Source: Aphrophora alni (lineage: Eukaryota; Arthropoda; Insecta; Hemiptera; Aphrophoridae). From it: a stretch of 64,000 nt of DNA. Below, one piece after another: positions 33,786 through 44,900 of the stretch. The stretch covers positions 98,723,340 to 98,787,339 of the forward strand of contig OY740772.1 in the NCBI GenBank assembly GCA_963513935.1, in the 5' to 3' direction. The notes under the pieces were generated by a model. The model worked only from the letters and a program-made list of their open reading frames with translations. It ran no database searches and was not told the DNA's origin. Positions within the stretch are counted from its first letter, which is position 1. Each line of letters opens with the position of its first letter. A program made the translations under genes and the position numbers.

Positions 33786-34925
33786 TTTTAATAATTACTA
33801 ATCTTACCCTATTATTTTAAATAATTATACAATCCAATAAACAAGCATGAGGGAGATAAATATATTAAAAAAAAATAATAATAAATCAACTATTAAATAA
33901 GGAAATAATCAGTAAATACATAATGAAACTTATTAAATAACTATATAAGTTAATTATGTGAACAACAAATAATTGATCTACATAATACTAGCATATTCTG
34001 GAATTGTACCAAAAATCTGATATAAATTTGATTTTTTTGCAACTCGGTATAAATTTTATCTTTCCGAATCGAAAAATATAGAATATTATTTCAATATTTA
34101 ATAATAATTTGTTTATTCTGTTTAAAGACACATTTCAATTTAGATTTGTGCTTTGTTTTTATACAACACCAATAGTAGTTGAAAATATTAGTTAGTTGTA
34201 AAAACTATTTTTACAATCAAAACTAGAGAAACAACTACGGAAAAGGAATAATTCAGCGGGTAGGTTTGTCTAATATAAACTGTTTATAGAAACAAAGAAA
34301 CCCATTCTATGAATCTAAATTTACTATCTTTGTTTTTATCCATGAGCCTATTGTTTTCTTTGATGGTTATTTGTTACTTTAAATGAGATGTATACTTTCC
34401 ACACAATAATGTCTGAAGAAGACTCTTAAAATTTAAAATAGATTTACTGTTAACCAGGGAACAAATTAAATTCAGGTTACACGTTCAACGTTGAACGCAG
34501 AGTGGTTTCATTAAAAGTTAAGAAAATTTATTTATTTTTAAATAGCGAATCAAAATAATGTCTATTTTTCCTCGTTGAAAAACCTCTCGGTTATCCTCGC
34601 CTTACTCGTATATATAGACTATATATTGTAATGAAACAGAGTTCTCCCAAAAGGTCAGTGCTCGGCAGGCCATAAATTGTGAAGAGTTGAAAGGGTTGAC
34701 AGATAGAAAAACTATTCTAAAGTCAGTCACGGACCCAAGGAGTCAAATAAAGGATTCAAAAGTTCAATGCCTTCAACTGAAATTATTTGAAAAGGAACAA
34801 TGAAAGGAATTGCATCATTTCTGAAGTAACGTAAAGGATTTAAAATAAGCCTATGAAGACAGAGGATCGGAATAAAGCAGTTTGAAAATAAAAATTATAA
34901 ATAAGGGTAGAAGAAAAACGCAAGG
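33786..34925. other. AT-rich DNA, no gene seen
   Basis: Very AT-rich. A weak D2-like 5' fragment (AACCTCTCGGTTATCCTCGC) lies near 34580. No coding signal. Confidence 0.45.
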
Positions 34926-34989
34926 GGTCTTTTTGGTTGTTAACTTATTGAAGAAGGTTGTTCCGGAGAAAGTGTTTCTCTTAGTAGCA

Positions 34990-35260
34990 AAAAGAAAAAA
35001 AAATGTTGTGAAAGATTAGCCGAAATCAACCGTCGAAATTAAATAGTAACTGCGTCGTTTTGTACAAGTGTTTAATAATAATCTTCGAAGTATAGTTAAA
35101 AGATAATCGTCGTTTATAAGTTAAAAAGAGTCGTCGTCATAAAAGTGTGTGAGTAATAGCGTCGTTCTACAAGTGTTTGAACAGGAATAATCATCGAATA
35201 AATTAAAAACTAATCGTCGTCACAAAAGTGTGTGAAAATAAAGTGTATGAAGAAAAGAAG
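34990..35260. repeat. Imperfect direct repeat, about 108-bp period
   Basis: GCGTCGTTTTGTACAAGTGT near 35051 recurs as GCGTCGTTCTACAAGTGTTT near 35159, and TCGTCGTCATAAAAGTGTG recurs as TCGTCGTCACAAAAGTGTG. It is followed by a more GC-rich stretch (TCTACGCGGGAACCACGTTC, 35306-35325). This may be the leader of an old LTR element, but no LTR pair or primer site could be shown. Confidence 0.5.
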
Positions 35261-35864
35261 ATTCGTCGAAAAGATTAAGGTAAATCAATCCATCTACTGG
35301 CAGTCTACGCGGGAACCACGTTCAAGGATCCAGGAACATTGGAGCTGTAATAAAACTTCAGAGTCGATAAGTACAAATTAATGGGCAATTTTAATTAAAC
35401 AAACTACCACCAAATTATATTTTATATTAAGTAAATTATAGTCACCAAAGAACCTAACGAATCCGTAAAGAGAAAGTAAATTAAATTAATAAATAATAAA
35501 TTTCAGTTAGCCGGAGCATTTTATCAAAATAATTAAAAGTAAAGAATTCTGATTCACTCTTATTTCTTTATTTTAGATTGAAACATTGTAGAATAAGTAA
35601 CTTGTATTTAACTATGTACTTAGAATAAGTAGTAGATTAAGATGTTAATTGTATAATTATTAAGTGCATCAAATTTGGACGATAATTTTTTTTTTATTGT
35701 AAATGATTTTTAAACTTTAATTTTACAATTAAAGAAAGAGTTAAAACCAACATGTTTCAAATTTATTTATTTTATTAACATTGGCATGAATAACGTGCTT
35801 ATAATAAATCAAATTAAAGTAAGATTTGTTATAATATATAAAAAATAAACATACAATACATTTC

Positions 35865-36050
35865 TAGCCCTCGAATTCTCAGCCTCAGGGTTAAAAAGAA
35901 CAGAGTTGGTCAATAGAAACCTGATTGGAAAGATGAATGAGGAGGATCTAACCCAAGACTACATTAAAAAGGTGTAGATCCAGCTAGATCCTCTCGGGAT
36001 TATCATGTCCGTACTCACTGAGATGAGCCCATGAGAGGAAAACAATGTCT
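35865..36050 (+). repeat. SINE-like repeat D2
   Basis: Good copy: CTAGCCCTCGAATTCTCAGC, GAGTTGGTCAATAGAAACCT, GGAGGATCTAACCCAAGACT, GGTGTAGATCCAGCTAGATC and GTCCGTACTCACTGAGATGA then GCCCATGAGAGG. Confidence 0.75.
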
Positions 36051-36184
36051 AACTTTAACTTCATTGAATCGTGTGAAATTATGCTTATCTAAGGAATGTA
36101 TACAAATTATGTGATAAAAAGACCGTACAAGTTATTTCTTTCTTTGTTTGCCTCAACACGAAACCAACATTTTCAAATTGTAAA

Positions 36185-36375
36185 GATAAAAGAGCCGTCA
36201 AATACCCTAATAACGTCAGGGTCGGAAGTGATCAAGAGTTAGTCAAGAGAGACATGATTCTAAAGTTAAAAAAGAAGAATGTAACCCAAGACTAGATGAA
36301 GAAAGGTGTAGATCCGGCTATGTACTTCAGGGTTCGTGGGCTGTTGCTTATAAGTGATCCCGTTAGAGGACAAGT
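36185..36375 (+). repeat. SINE-like repeat D2
   Basis: Second copy 130 bases after the previous one, same orientation: AACGTCAGGGTCGGAAGTGA, CAAGAGTTAGTCAAGAGAGA, GTAACCCAAGACTAGATGAA, GGTGTAGATCCGGCTATG. Its 3' part diverges. Confidence 0.7.
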
Positions 36376-36734
36376 TATTTCTATTAAGTTTAAAGATAGG
36401 ATATTACAATAATAAAATGATATTCTTTGGAAAAATACACTTTTTGAAGTTAAATCACAATAAAAAATATAAAGGTCAGGATGTCCCGTCTAAGATTTGC
36501 AGTAAATCAATATCTGTACTCTCAGCTTGCTTCTCTCTTTACTTAAATAAAATAAAGAAATACTAGTGGTTCTGTAAATAGAATATCTTCTCCCTGGATT
36601 TTGTATTACAAACTTAATCTGGCTACTGTCTAGTTTGCGATTCAACACACAATTATTCATACATCAAGAAGTAACGATGAATATAATACTGCATACTGGA
36701 ACAAAATACCACTGATTGAAGTGTCAATAATTTG

Positions 36735-36990
36735 TTTTCAATATTAAATATTTTAAACGGCCGCCATTTTTAAAGTATATAAACTAAAATTTTTATTTTC
36801 AATACACTTATAAACGTAACATACAAAATACGTACACCAAATTTGAACTCAATATGTTTTATATTTCCAAAGTTAAAATTTTTGTAAAAAAACGTAAATG
36901 GTGAATATCTGGAATACTAAATATTTTCGAACAAATGTTTATTCCTTTTTTTCTGTATCCTTACCCACAAAATAATATCCTAATGTTTGG
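36735..36990 (+). repeat. Dispersed repeat D3 (copy 2)
   Basis: TATTTTAAACGGCCGCCATT, GAACTCAATATGTTTTATAT and TTTCCAAAGTTAAAATTTTT match the D3 copies at 6.5 and 38.9 kb. This copy shows the empty site of the mariner at 39037 (CCAAAGTTAAA joined to ATTTTTGTAAAA). Confidence 0.75.
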
Positions 36991-37108
36991 CAGCTTACTT
37001 ATGAGACATTCTGTATCCGTAGTAGAGTAAGTAATGCAAAAAATTAATCTTGTTTATTGATATAGCCGTTTTTAAGCTCTGTTCAAGAAAGTGGTTTTGG
37101 AAGTGTGG

Positions 37109-37110
<2 letters not shown>

Positions 37111-37178
<68 letters not shown>

Positions 37179-37240
37179 AAGTTCTCTCTCTCTCTCTCTT
37201 TCTCTCTCACTCTCTCTCTGTTTGTGATGTCTGTCTCTCT
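37111..37240. repeat. (CT)n microsatellite, interrupted
   Basis: A long CT run from about 37111 to 37175, then interrupted CT blocks to about 37240. Open frames over this tract in several phases (Ser-Leu or Arg-Glu repeats) are products of the dinucleotide. Confidence 0.95.
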
Positions 37241-38884
37241 GGGTATGTGAGCATATTTTGGCCATATATTACAGTATTTCATTTATTTGATAACTCGAAA
37301 TTGAGAGTAGCTACCATAAGAAAAGAACGCAGCACTAAGATTTTTTTCAAAATCGGATCTAACTATTTTGATAAAATTTTGCTCAAATGTAGCATCTATA
37401 GACACGTTAAACGTATTTGTCGCCCGTCATATCTCCAAATATTCTTGAGTTATCGGATAAAATGTTAATAAAGGACCGTTTTGGTTCAGTTTCGTTCAAA
37501 TTTCAGTGAAATATAAAAATTAATGGCCCAAACACTTGTGCAAAATCGTAAGAAGAAAATTATTACAGTTCAGAGATAATTAGAAAAAAACAAAAAGGAT
37601 GCTTGACCATCTTCATTAAAGGTTAGATTTTAATTAAATAGAATTTACGATGAGGACGTGTTTATGGGGCTCTTATTAATACATATAAATATTTCTTTTA
37701 AAGACAGTGTTTATGGATAGTTTTCTTTGATAACTATTGAACTGACAGTTTTGGTTTAATTGGTTTTGGGAGTGAGAAGGTTTGTGCATTGATTTTTCAC
37801 CATATATATTTTATTTAGATTTCAGAAAAAAGTTTATAGATGAAGGTTGGAGGCGTCACTTTTTAGCAGTCTTAAGAGCGCCGTAATCAAAAACTTTATT
37901 TTTAGAAGATCCCAATAAAAATAGAAAAGTCAGCATCTTCCAACAAAGCTCTGAAGTAAATCAATATCAAACCCTAAGCTATCCCTTTCCTGCATCTCTC
38001 TCTCTTGCTCTTCTCTTAGTAAAGTATAGAATTATTCCTTCAGCACAACTATTAAGGTTTGTTCCGCATTTTAATGAAGAACTTTATCCTTCAAATTTAT
38101 TTTCTTTGTACAATTATTTTAAATAATGTCATTAGAAAATAGTATAAATTCAATTGTAAGTTTAATAAACTGTACAAATACATTGCATAAACTTCCTCAA
38201 ACAATAAATTACTTAACAAAAATAATGTTCATCACCTCACCCCCCCCCCCATTTAGGTTCTATAATCACTGATTTTTCCTATTGTATTTGTTATAGGATC
38301 TAAATTGGATAAATTTGAGATTATATCCATATTGTAGATCAAAACTTAATAATTTCCACACATTATTAAATTTTTTGACACACTTTAGGATATATAGAGT
38401 CATAAAAATTAACAGAGATACTGGTACATCTAATTACCATAAGCGTGCTAAATTTGATGATTTTAGGTGTAAAGGTGAACATTTTATAGAAAATTTACAA
38501 ATTTTACCAACTGATGGAGATATGAAAAGTTCATAAGAAAATTCTTGTAGATTTTGTCAAATACGCTGCTACAATCCGTTTTTTGAAAGGTCTTACTGTT
38601 TAGTCAGTCACAATAGACCTCTAAAAAAAGGTCTACAAAATTTCGTCCACCATTTAAAATTTTTCCGGGGGTTAAAAATTAAACTTTTTGAATTTACCTT
38701 TCGTTTACAGACTGAAAAGCTACATGTTTACCAAATTTCAAGTTTCTAGTTCAAGAATATTTTGTAGTTCAATGGATAAATTTGTTTTTACTTTTTTGTG
38801 AATAATTTGAATTTTCTTTGATTTACAGAAAAAATATAAAATATCGTTTCTTTGTCGTTAAAGAGGAAAGTATTACTACACTTT
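37241..38884. other. AT-rich DNA with old repeats, no gene seen
   Basis: Begins with the phrase GTGAGCATATTTTGGCCATA, related to other dispersed copies. A D4-like fragment lies at 38165-38260, ending at a C homopolymer near 38238. No coding region. Confidence 0.45.
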
Positions 38885-39036
38885 GTATAAAATTAATTTT
38901 TTTGAGATATTCAACGTTAATTATTTTAAACGGCCGCCATTTTGAAAATACCAAAAAATCTATACTTTTGTAAAACTTCATGTAAAAAATGCCTGTACGA
39001 AATGTGAATTCAATATCCTATATATTTCCAAAGTTA

Positions 39037-40303
39037 AATGGTAATTCAATAAGATCGCCTGTTTTATTTTGCAAGATTGTTGCATTGTGGTCTTGGGAAC
39101 ATGTTTTTATATATTTGTTAATCAGTTTTTTTTTTTTTTTGAGGTTAGTTATCATGGAACGGTTTACAATAGAACAACGAATATTAATTGTAAAAACAAT
39201 TTACAAATATGGCGAGTGTTACGCAGAAATTGTGCGGAAGCATCTAAGTCGTCGTAATGAGTCAACAATTCGTAGGGTAATGAAAAAATTTGAGACAACG
39301 GTTTCGATTGCAGACATGAAAACACCAGTGCGCTCTCGTTCCAGTCGGTCTGATCAGAACATCGCATATGTGCACGACAGTGTTACCGTGAGTCCTTAAA
39401 AGTCAATTCGCCGTCGTTCACAACAGTTGAGTATCTCGAACAGCTCCCTTCAAAAAATTCTAACAAAACGATCTCCACATGCAGGCCTACAAAATTCAGT
39501 TACCTCAACAACTGAAACATTTGCAAAAGAAACAGTTTACTGAATGGATTTTGGAGAGACATAATGCAAACGACAATTTTGCAAAGACAATAAACTTCTC
39601 TAATAAGACTTATTTTCATTTAAACGGCTTCATAAACAGAATTGTCGCATCTGGAGGGTAGAAAATCCTTGTTAATCCATCCCAAAGTAATGTTTTATCA
39701 AAGAGTAACGGTGGTGTGGTGTAGATTTTGGGTTGGTGGAGTCATCGGGCCTTACGTTTTTGAAGATGAGAATGAAAATGCCATGACAGTAAATATGGTT
39801 GAAACATTTTTATGATCTTATCCTAATAATGTGTATTTTGATCAATTATGGTTCCAACAAGATGGCGCTATCTGCCACACCGTACTGGATACGATAGCCT
39901 TGTTGAGGAATAAGTTTCCGATCCGAGTCCATTTACGTAACGGCGATCAGAACTGGCAAGCAAGATCGTATGAGCTTACATCCTGTGACTTCTTCCTTAG
40001 GGGGTATTTAAAACCATAAGCATGTCAGTATAATCCTCGAACAATAAATACCATAACTAAAGGAAGAGATTTCCAAAGCCATCGTCCAACTCGAGGAGAA
40101 CACCTGTCTGAAGGTTATAACAAGTTTCATTGATCGAGTTACAACATACAGAGCAAGTCATAGAGGACATATGCCAGATGTAATGTTTTCATCTGTAATG
40201 GCAACATCTATCCTTTGTACTGATGTTGAAATATGTTACATTTCATAAATATAGAGTACTTTATTCAACACTTAAAAACAGGAGTTCTTATTGAATTACC
40301 CTT
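39037..40303 (+). mobile_element. Full-length mariner-family transposon
   Basis: About 1.27 kb with terminal inverted repeats of roughly 28-30 bp. The left end is AATGGTAATTCAATAAGATC then GCCTGTTTTA; the right end reversed is AAGGGTAATTCAATAAGAAC then TCCTGTTTT. The two differ at about three positions. TA dinucleotides flank both ends (39035-39036 and 40304-40305), the expected target of Tc1/mariner elements. It is inserted in a D3 repeat. Confidence 0.9.
39154..40180 (+). pseudogene. Decayed mariner transposase
   Basis: The start ATG at 39154 opens MERFTIEQRILIVKTIYKYG, a helix-turn-helix region typical of a widespread insect mariner group, continuing through STIRRVMKKFETT to a stop at 39397. 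Out-of-frame continuations follow: SIRRRSQQLSISNSSLQKIL near 39403, YKIQLPQQLKHLQKKQFTEW near 39485, NFSNKTYFHLNGFINR near 39590, then TVWWRFWVGGVIGPYVFEDE near 39705, WFQQDGAICHT near 39848, and ELTSCDFFLRGYLKP at 39972-40016. In the first catalytic box the usual aspartate is replaced by asparagine (FSNK), while the QDGA and CDFF aspartates remain. Several stops and frameshifts make it inactive. Confidence 0.9.
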
Positions 40304-40450
40304 TATAATATTTTTTGTTTGTAAAAAAAACTAATATCGAATAGACGCGAAACTAAGCGTTTTTGGACATATATTTATGTAAACCTATTTTTAAATTTTA
40401 ACCAGTAGTCTTGAAAGTTACTCAGTTTCTTCGTTATCACAGTGTGTATA

Positions 40451-40818
40451 TCTCAATACCCATTACATTTCTGGATGAAAATTAAAAGAAACACTCAATA
40501 ATCTATTTCTAGTAAAATAATTTGTTATTATTATCAAAATAGGATTTTTTAAATTTAGATATATACTTTTTATTTTTGTTAAATATTTTAAACTTACGTA
40601 GATAGTATAGAATATATTTTATGAAATTAGTTGTTTTATTTCAATTCAGATTTTGTTCTTTATTTTCAGTAGTTTGTATTAAAAATGTTGCTATTATAAT
40701 CAAGAAGATTAATAAATACAAATTAAGATAGGTTACTTACATGTAAAATGAAATATTAGGATTTTCTATGAATTTTTTTTTGAAAAATAAAGTCCTGAAA
40801 TACACAAAAATTAAAAAC
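40451..40818. other. AT-rich DNA, no gene seen
   Basis: Very AT-rich with no recognisable feature. Confidence 0.4.
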
Positions 40819-41083
40819 ATTCTGTCATTTATTAAATGTTGAACTTGACTTATGAGAAAAACTATACAGTATAACAAACGCACAGAACACAATTCTCATA
40901 AAAAAATACGCCTAAGTATCAGACGCGTTTCAACGACAAGGTCGTCCTCTTCAGTGATACACCAGCTACACCAACCAAACCACTGAAGAGGACGACCTTG
41001 TCGTTGAAACGCGTCTGATACTTAGGCATATTGTTTTATGAGAATTGTGTTCTGTGTGTTTGTTATACTGTATTCTGTCATTT
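40819..41083. mobile_element. Fold-back element FB2 (Penelope-like snap-back)
   Basis: Inverted arms at 40864-40956 and 40981-41073, 93 bp each with only about three or four mismatches, around a 24-base loop. A tail of about 33 bases lies on the left (40831-40863), so the element is reversed relative to FB1 and FB3. The direct repeat ATTCTGTCATTT at 40819-40830 and 41072-41083 is a plausible 12-bp target-site duplication. The right arm reads CTGAAGAGGACGACCTTGTC then GTTGAAACGCGTC. The CTGANGA, GAAA and GTC boxes match the hammerhead core, and GACGAC/GTCGTT could form stem II with one bulged G. Confidence 0.85.
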
Positions 41084-41254
41084 CCTCGAAAATAATTTAA
41101 AAATATAAATCTAATGACCAAAAAGAATAACAGAATAATAATAACTAAATAAACGCTAACATTGAAAAATATTACATCTTAATTATTAGAAGGATGACCC
41201 TCGCTTTCACTTACTATTTTTCTTTCTCTTTCTTGTTAAAAAAAAAGAATACAA
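41084..41254. other. AT-rich DNA, no gene seen
   Basis: Short AT-rich spacer between FB2 and a D2 copy. Confidence 0.4.
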
Positions 41255-41450
41255 AATACAGACCCCTTGTCCTTAAATACTGTAATAGCGTCGTGAACGG
41301 AAGAGAACAAGAGTTAGTCAAGAGAGACTCGATAGAAAATATGAAAGAAATCTATCTAACCCAAGACTACATGAAAAATGTTGATCAATCTTGGGATTAT
41401 TACGCCTGTACTCATTACAGTGAACCCCTGAAGATGAAAGTTATTCGATG
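41255..41450 (+). repeat. SINE-like repeat D2
   Basis: CCCTTGTCCTTAAATACTGT, AATAGCGTCGTGAACGGAAG, AACAAGAGTTAGTCAAGAGA, CTAACCCAAGACTACATGAA, a TCTTGGGATTATTACGCC block and GTACTCATTACAGTGAACCC then CTGAAG. It is a nearly complete D2 copy; the open frame at 41194-41451 is coincidental. Confidence 0.75.
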
Positions 41451-43925
41451 AAAGGACTCACTGATATTAGAATGTATTTGTCTAAAATGTTCGTCTGTGA
41501 ATTTGTTTCTGTACTTTTTTCTTTTTTGATAATCGTCATGTTTGAACAACGAAAATATCCCTGGTAGCTCACAATTGACAGTTTGGCGGATAATTAAAAG
41601 TTTATACTTTTTTAGAAAATTATTAGCAACATCATTGGGCCCACCAGTGAAGCGAAGTAAAGGTTTTTTTAAGGCAGTCAGAATTCCAGAGTTAAAACAT
41701 CGTAAGGCGGAGGACAATATTTATCGCCAATATGATCTCAATGAATGATACATCACAATCACAAGCTAATAAGCTATTTAACTTTCATTGCTTCAACCTG
41801 TGAGTTGGTGTTTTATTCAAGTGTACAGTAACTGTGCAATTATTTACAACCTCTCTGAATATTGTTGTGATATATCGCGTAACCACATTGGTTTCACAAG
41901 AACGATGTATTAATCACTGCAAGAAGCTAAGGAATAATGTTCGAAGAAAAAACCACTAGTATATCTTTATTTTATTGAAAAGAGAGATAAGGAAAGAGAT
42001 AAGTTGAAGTTTGATATTGATTTAGTTCAAGGCCTTGTCGGAAGATGCTGACTTTTTTTATTAGGATTTAACTTCTAAAAGTATAAATTTTTGCAAGGTA
42101 GACGGAATATCCTCAGACTATAACAATAGTCTCGCTTAATGGCAAAACAGAGGGACTGTAAAATGTTTCTATAGGCTTCATACTTTACTAGAATATTTTG
42201 TATATTCGTTAGTAATGATTGAACACTTTTTATATAATTCAATTTAAATTAATTTTGATTTAGTTAATGTTAATAATTTAATTAATTTTTTTCAACATCA
42301 CTTCGTGTAATTTTAATAAACTTTACCTAGTTTAACAAAACTGTTACTCAATATAACTAATAGCCTCTACGATTTAACATAACTTGAACTCTACAATTTA
42401 AATAAATAGCTTTTACTAGCCCCTACGATTGGGCGTCAAAATATAACATATTTACTCAATAACTAATAGCCTCTACTTAAATAAAAACGCAAAACACAAC
42501 TCTTTATCTTTCAAATAATTCTTTAATATAATATTTTGATTTTTTTAAAAAAACAATTACATTTACTAACCTAATTTTATTAACACTACTTCATTCACTC
42601 TGCCCTCATTCCTTAACCTAATCTTAATTTGGTTACAATTAATTTTTTTTTATTTGATACAAAGAATTCAAAACTTTCTCTAACATTCTTTCTAGGACAT
42701 CAACAATTATTTTGCCCAGATTATATTTTCTTTTGGTTTTGGCGTTTTTTTTTTTACCGTAGATTCTATATTTAGAGTAGGGATTTCCATTTCAACATTT
42801 CTTTTTATAGTCTTCTTGTTTTGGTTAATAATACGGTGTTACAATTTTTAATATAACACAATCTGTATTAGCTATTTAATACATAATCTGAATACATTTA
42901 TGTTACAGTGTTATGAAAAAAGAAAGTGATAATGTTTATTTGTATAATTTTTTTTTCTGAATAAATTAGGTGGTTATACCCCATCAAAACATATATATAC
43001 TATATATTTTATCTGTTCAAATTAACTTGGCAAAATGTATTCCTTCTTCATTAATAATATATTTATATAAATAGAAAGTTATAAAATTAAATTTGTGTCA
43101 ATAAGTTCACATTTTTCCTAACGGACGTTTTTGGTTGGCACCTTTATATACATTTTTTTTAAATTTGTGAAAGTAAATACTAAACGTTAATCAAATGTTT
43201 TTCATTTATTTCACACTAAAAGATTTCTACTATGTTTGTGTAGAATAATTTGCCGTGGAACATGGAAAAGTCCAACTCTTGACCTGGAAAACCTGGAATT
43301 TTAAAATAATTTTCCAAAAACAAAGATAGTAAGGTTATAGAAAGATTAATACTAGATAAACCTACTGGTTGAATTTATTGCTTCACCCGACTTCATTGTA
43401 AAAATCTTTCTTAATTAATCTTATTCCTGTATAATTAAATGGTGCGAAACTCCCGTACACATCTACAAAACTACAAATAATACTCGGCACCAATCATTAC
43501 AAAAATGTCTCTTATACTATAGAAGGAATTACAATGTCTTTATCATTAAATTTCCCACGTGTATTTCTTATGGGAGTTAAGTTGATAAAGGAGATTTCCC
43601 GTCATCAATTTGCTAAATTAAAATCATAGCCTTCATATTTTGCCAGATTTTTATATATTTAAATGGAGCGTTACCTGCATCCCTTGAAAAAAATTCGTTC
43701 TTAGTTTAAATCAAATTTAATATCTCATTTTTAAAGACTATTGTCAATATGCTTGTTTGTGCTATTTAGGTATTTTTTGTTTGTTTTCTTTTTTCTTTGC
43801 CAATTATGTGTAAACGTAATTTTTATTACTTGTGATTTGGCGTACATTAAGCTGAACTTTAACTAGGTTTATGTGAAAAGATTTAAATATTGGTTGTTTT
43901 TAATAATATGAGTACGTAGACGAAG
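41451..43925. other. AT-rich DNA, no gene accepted
   Basis: An open stretch at about 41542-41748 (LTVWRIIKSL near its start) faintly recalls a transposase but has no second motif. The remainder to 43.9 kb is AT-rich without coding or repeat features I can name. Confidence 0.4.
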
Positions 43926-43929
43926 TATA

Positions 43930-44900
43930 GGTTAATTTTGGCATATTTAGTACAGGGTTATAGTCTCCTCACATAAAACCCTATTAAAATTCAGAAAAAT
44001 CGAGTTTAAAATGTCAAAATAGCGGTAATTTTAAACAGTTTTTGTTACGTTAGAACACTCTAAACGAAATAAAAATATCCAGATTTTGATTCCGCATGTA
44101 ACAGTACTAACCTCACTACTCTGTGCAAAGTTATTGTCATCTCGTAAGAAGATGTGATATTCGTATGTAGTAACTAGATCCAACAGCGTCGAGTCACCCA
44201 CACAAGTGTAGTGAGGCTCCTTATTATGTGGACACCTTCGAGGCTCGACACTGTCCCTAGAGAGTTCTTAATAGATACATATTAACGAGACCCGTTATGG
44301 TGTCGCCGACGTTAAAAAAGTAGAGATAAAAAACCTGTGTAACAGCTATTTAAACAAACTTACTATACTGGGTAAGAACCCTTGATATAACAATACCATT
44401 TAATGGAAATAATGAGATGATTATTTAATTCCACAAAACAGCTTTAATTGCGACATATGTTTCGCCGTTAGGCATTTTCAAGCAACTAAATTGAAAACAA
44501 AACAAGTCTAAACTAAAAATAATCATTGACCTTTCTTTTGTCATTTCTCAACCCCTTTACTCTTCTAACCTTTCCTTTTGTTTCACATTTTTAGTTTAGA
44601 CTTGTTTTGTTTTCAATTTAGTTGCTTGAAAATGCCTAACGGCGAAACATATGTCGCAATTAAAGCTGTTTTGTGGAATTAAATAATCCTCTCATTATTT
44701 CCATTATCATGGAATTCCATCATGTACTGACTGTTGTAACATTAAATTATAAATACCATTTAATATTTCTTACAAAGAAACCAATTTCTCGGTATTACAT
44801 TTAAAGGACCTGCTTGTATTACATTGTATGTTGGAGCTGAGTGTGTACCATGATGGACCTTTAACTTGTTTTTTATTTACACTGTAGCTAATGTTATCAC
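43930..44900 (+). repeat. Dispersed repeat D1 (copy 3), with FB3 inserted
   Basis: Parallels 61590-62330 in order: TTATAGTCTCCTCACAT, ATTCAGAAAAATCGAGTTT, AAATAGCGGTAATTTTAAAC, AAGTTATTGTCATC, ATGTGATATTCGTATG, one diverged 72-bp module (ACACAAGTGTAGTGAGGCTC then CTTATTATG), CCTGTGTAACAGCTATTT and a final AAGGACCTGCTTGTATTACA. The fold-back FB3 interrupts it at CAATACCATTTAA. Confidence 0.8.
44392..44764. mobile_element. Fold-back element FB3 (Penelope-like snap-back)
   Basis: Inverted arms at 44402-44520 and 44587-44705, 119 bp each with essentially one mismatch, around a loop of 66 bases. A tail of about 46 bases (44706-44751) follows the right arm. AATACCATTTAAT at 44392-44404 and 44752-44764 is a 13-bp target-site duplication, confirmed by the uninterrupted D1 copy at about 1124-1140. 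The right arm carries CTTGAAAATGCCTAACGGCG then AAACATATGTC, a degenerate form of the hammerhead-like motif in FB2. No coding capacity. Confidence 0.9.

Larger units (their letters stand above)
38885..40450 (+). repeat. Dispersed repeat D3 (copy 3), split by mariner
   Basis: The left part, to 39036, carries TATTTTAAACGGCCGCCATT, GTGAATTCAATATCCTATAT and TTTCCAAAGTTAAA. The right part resumes at 40304 with a T-rich and GTAAAAAAAACT block, then GCGTTTTTGGACATATATTT, paralleling copy 1 (AAGCGTTTTCAGACCTATGT near 6700). The mariner element lies between them. Confidence 0.7.

Noticed and set aside
36995..37468. Ser-Leu and Arg-Glu repeat proteins on both strands
   Set aside because: Pure product of the CT dinucleotide tract.
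41542..41748. Transposase fragment suggested by LTVWRIIKSL
   Set aside because: No second conserved box was found, so the match is too weak to annotate.
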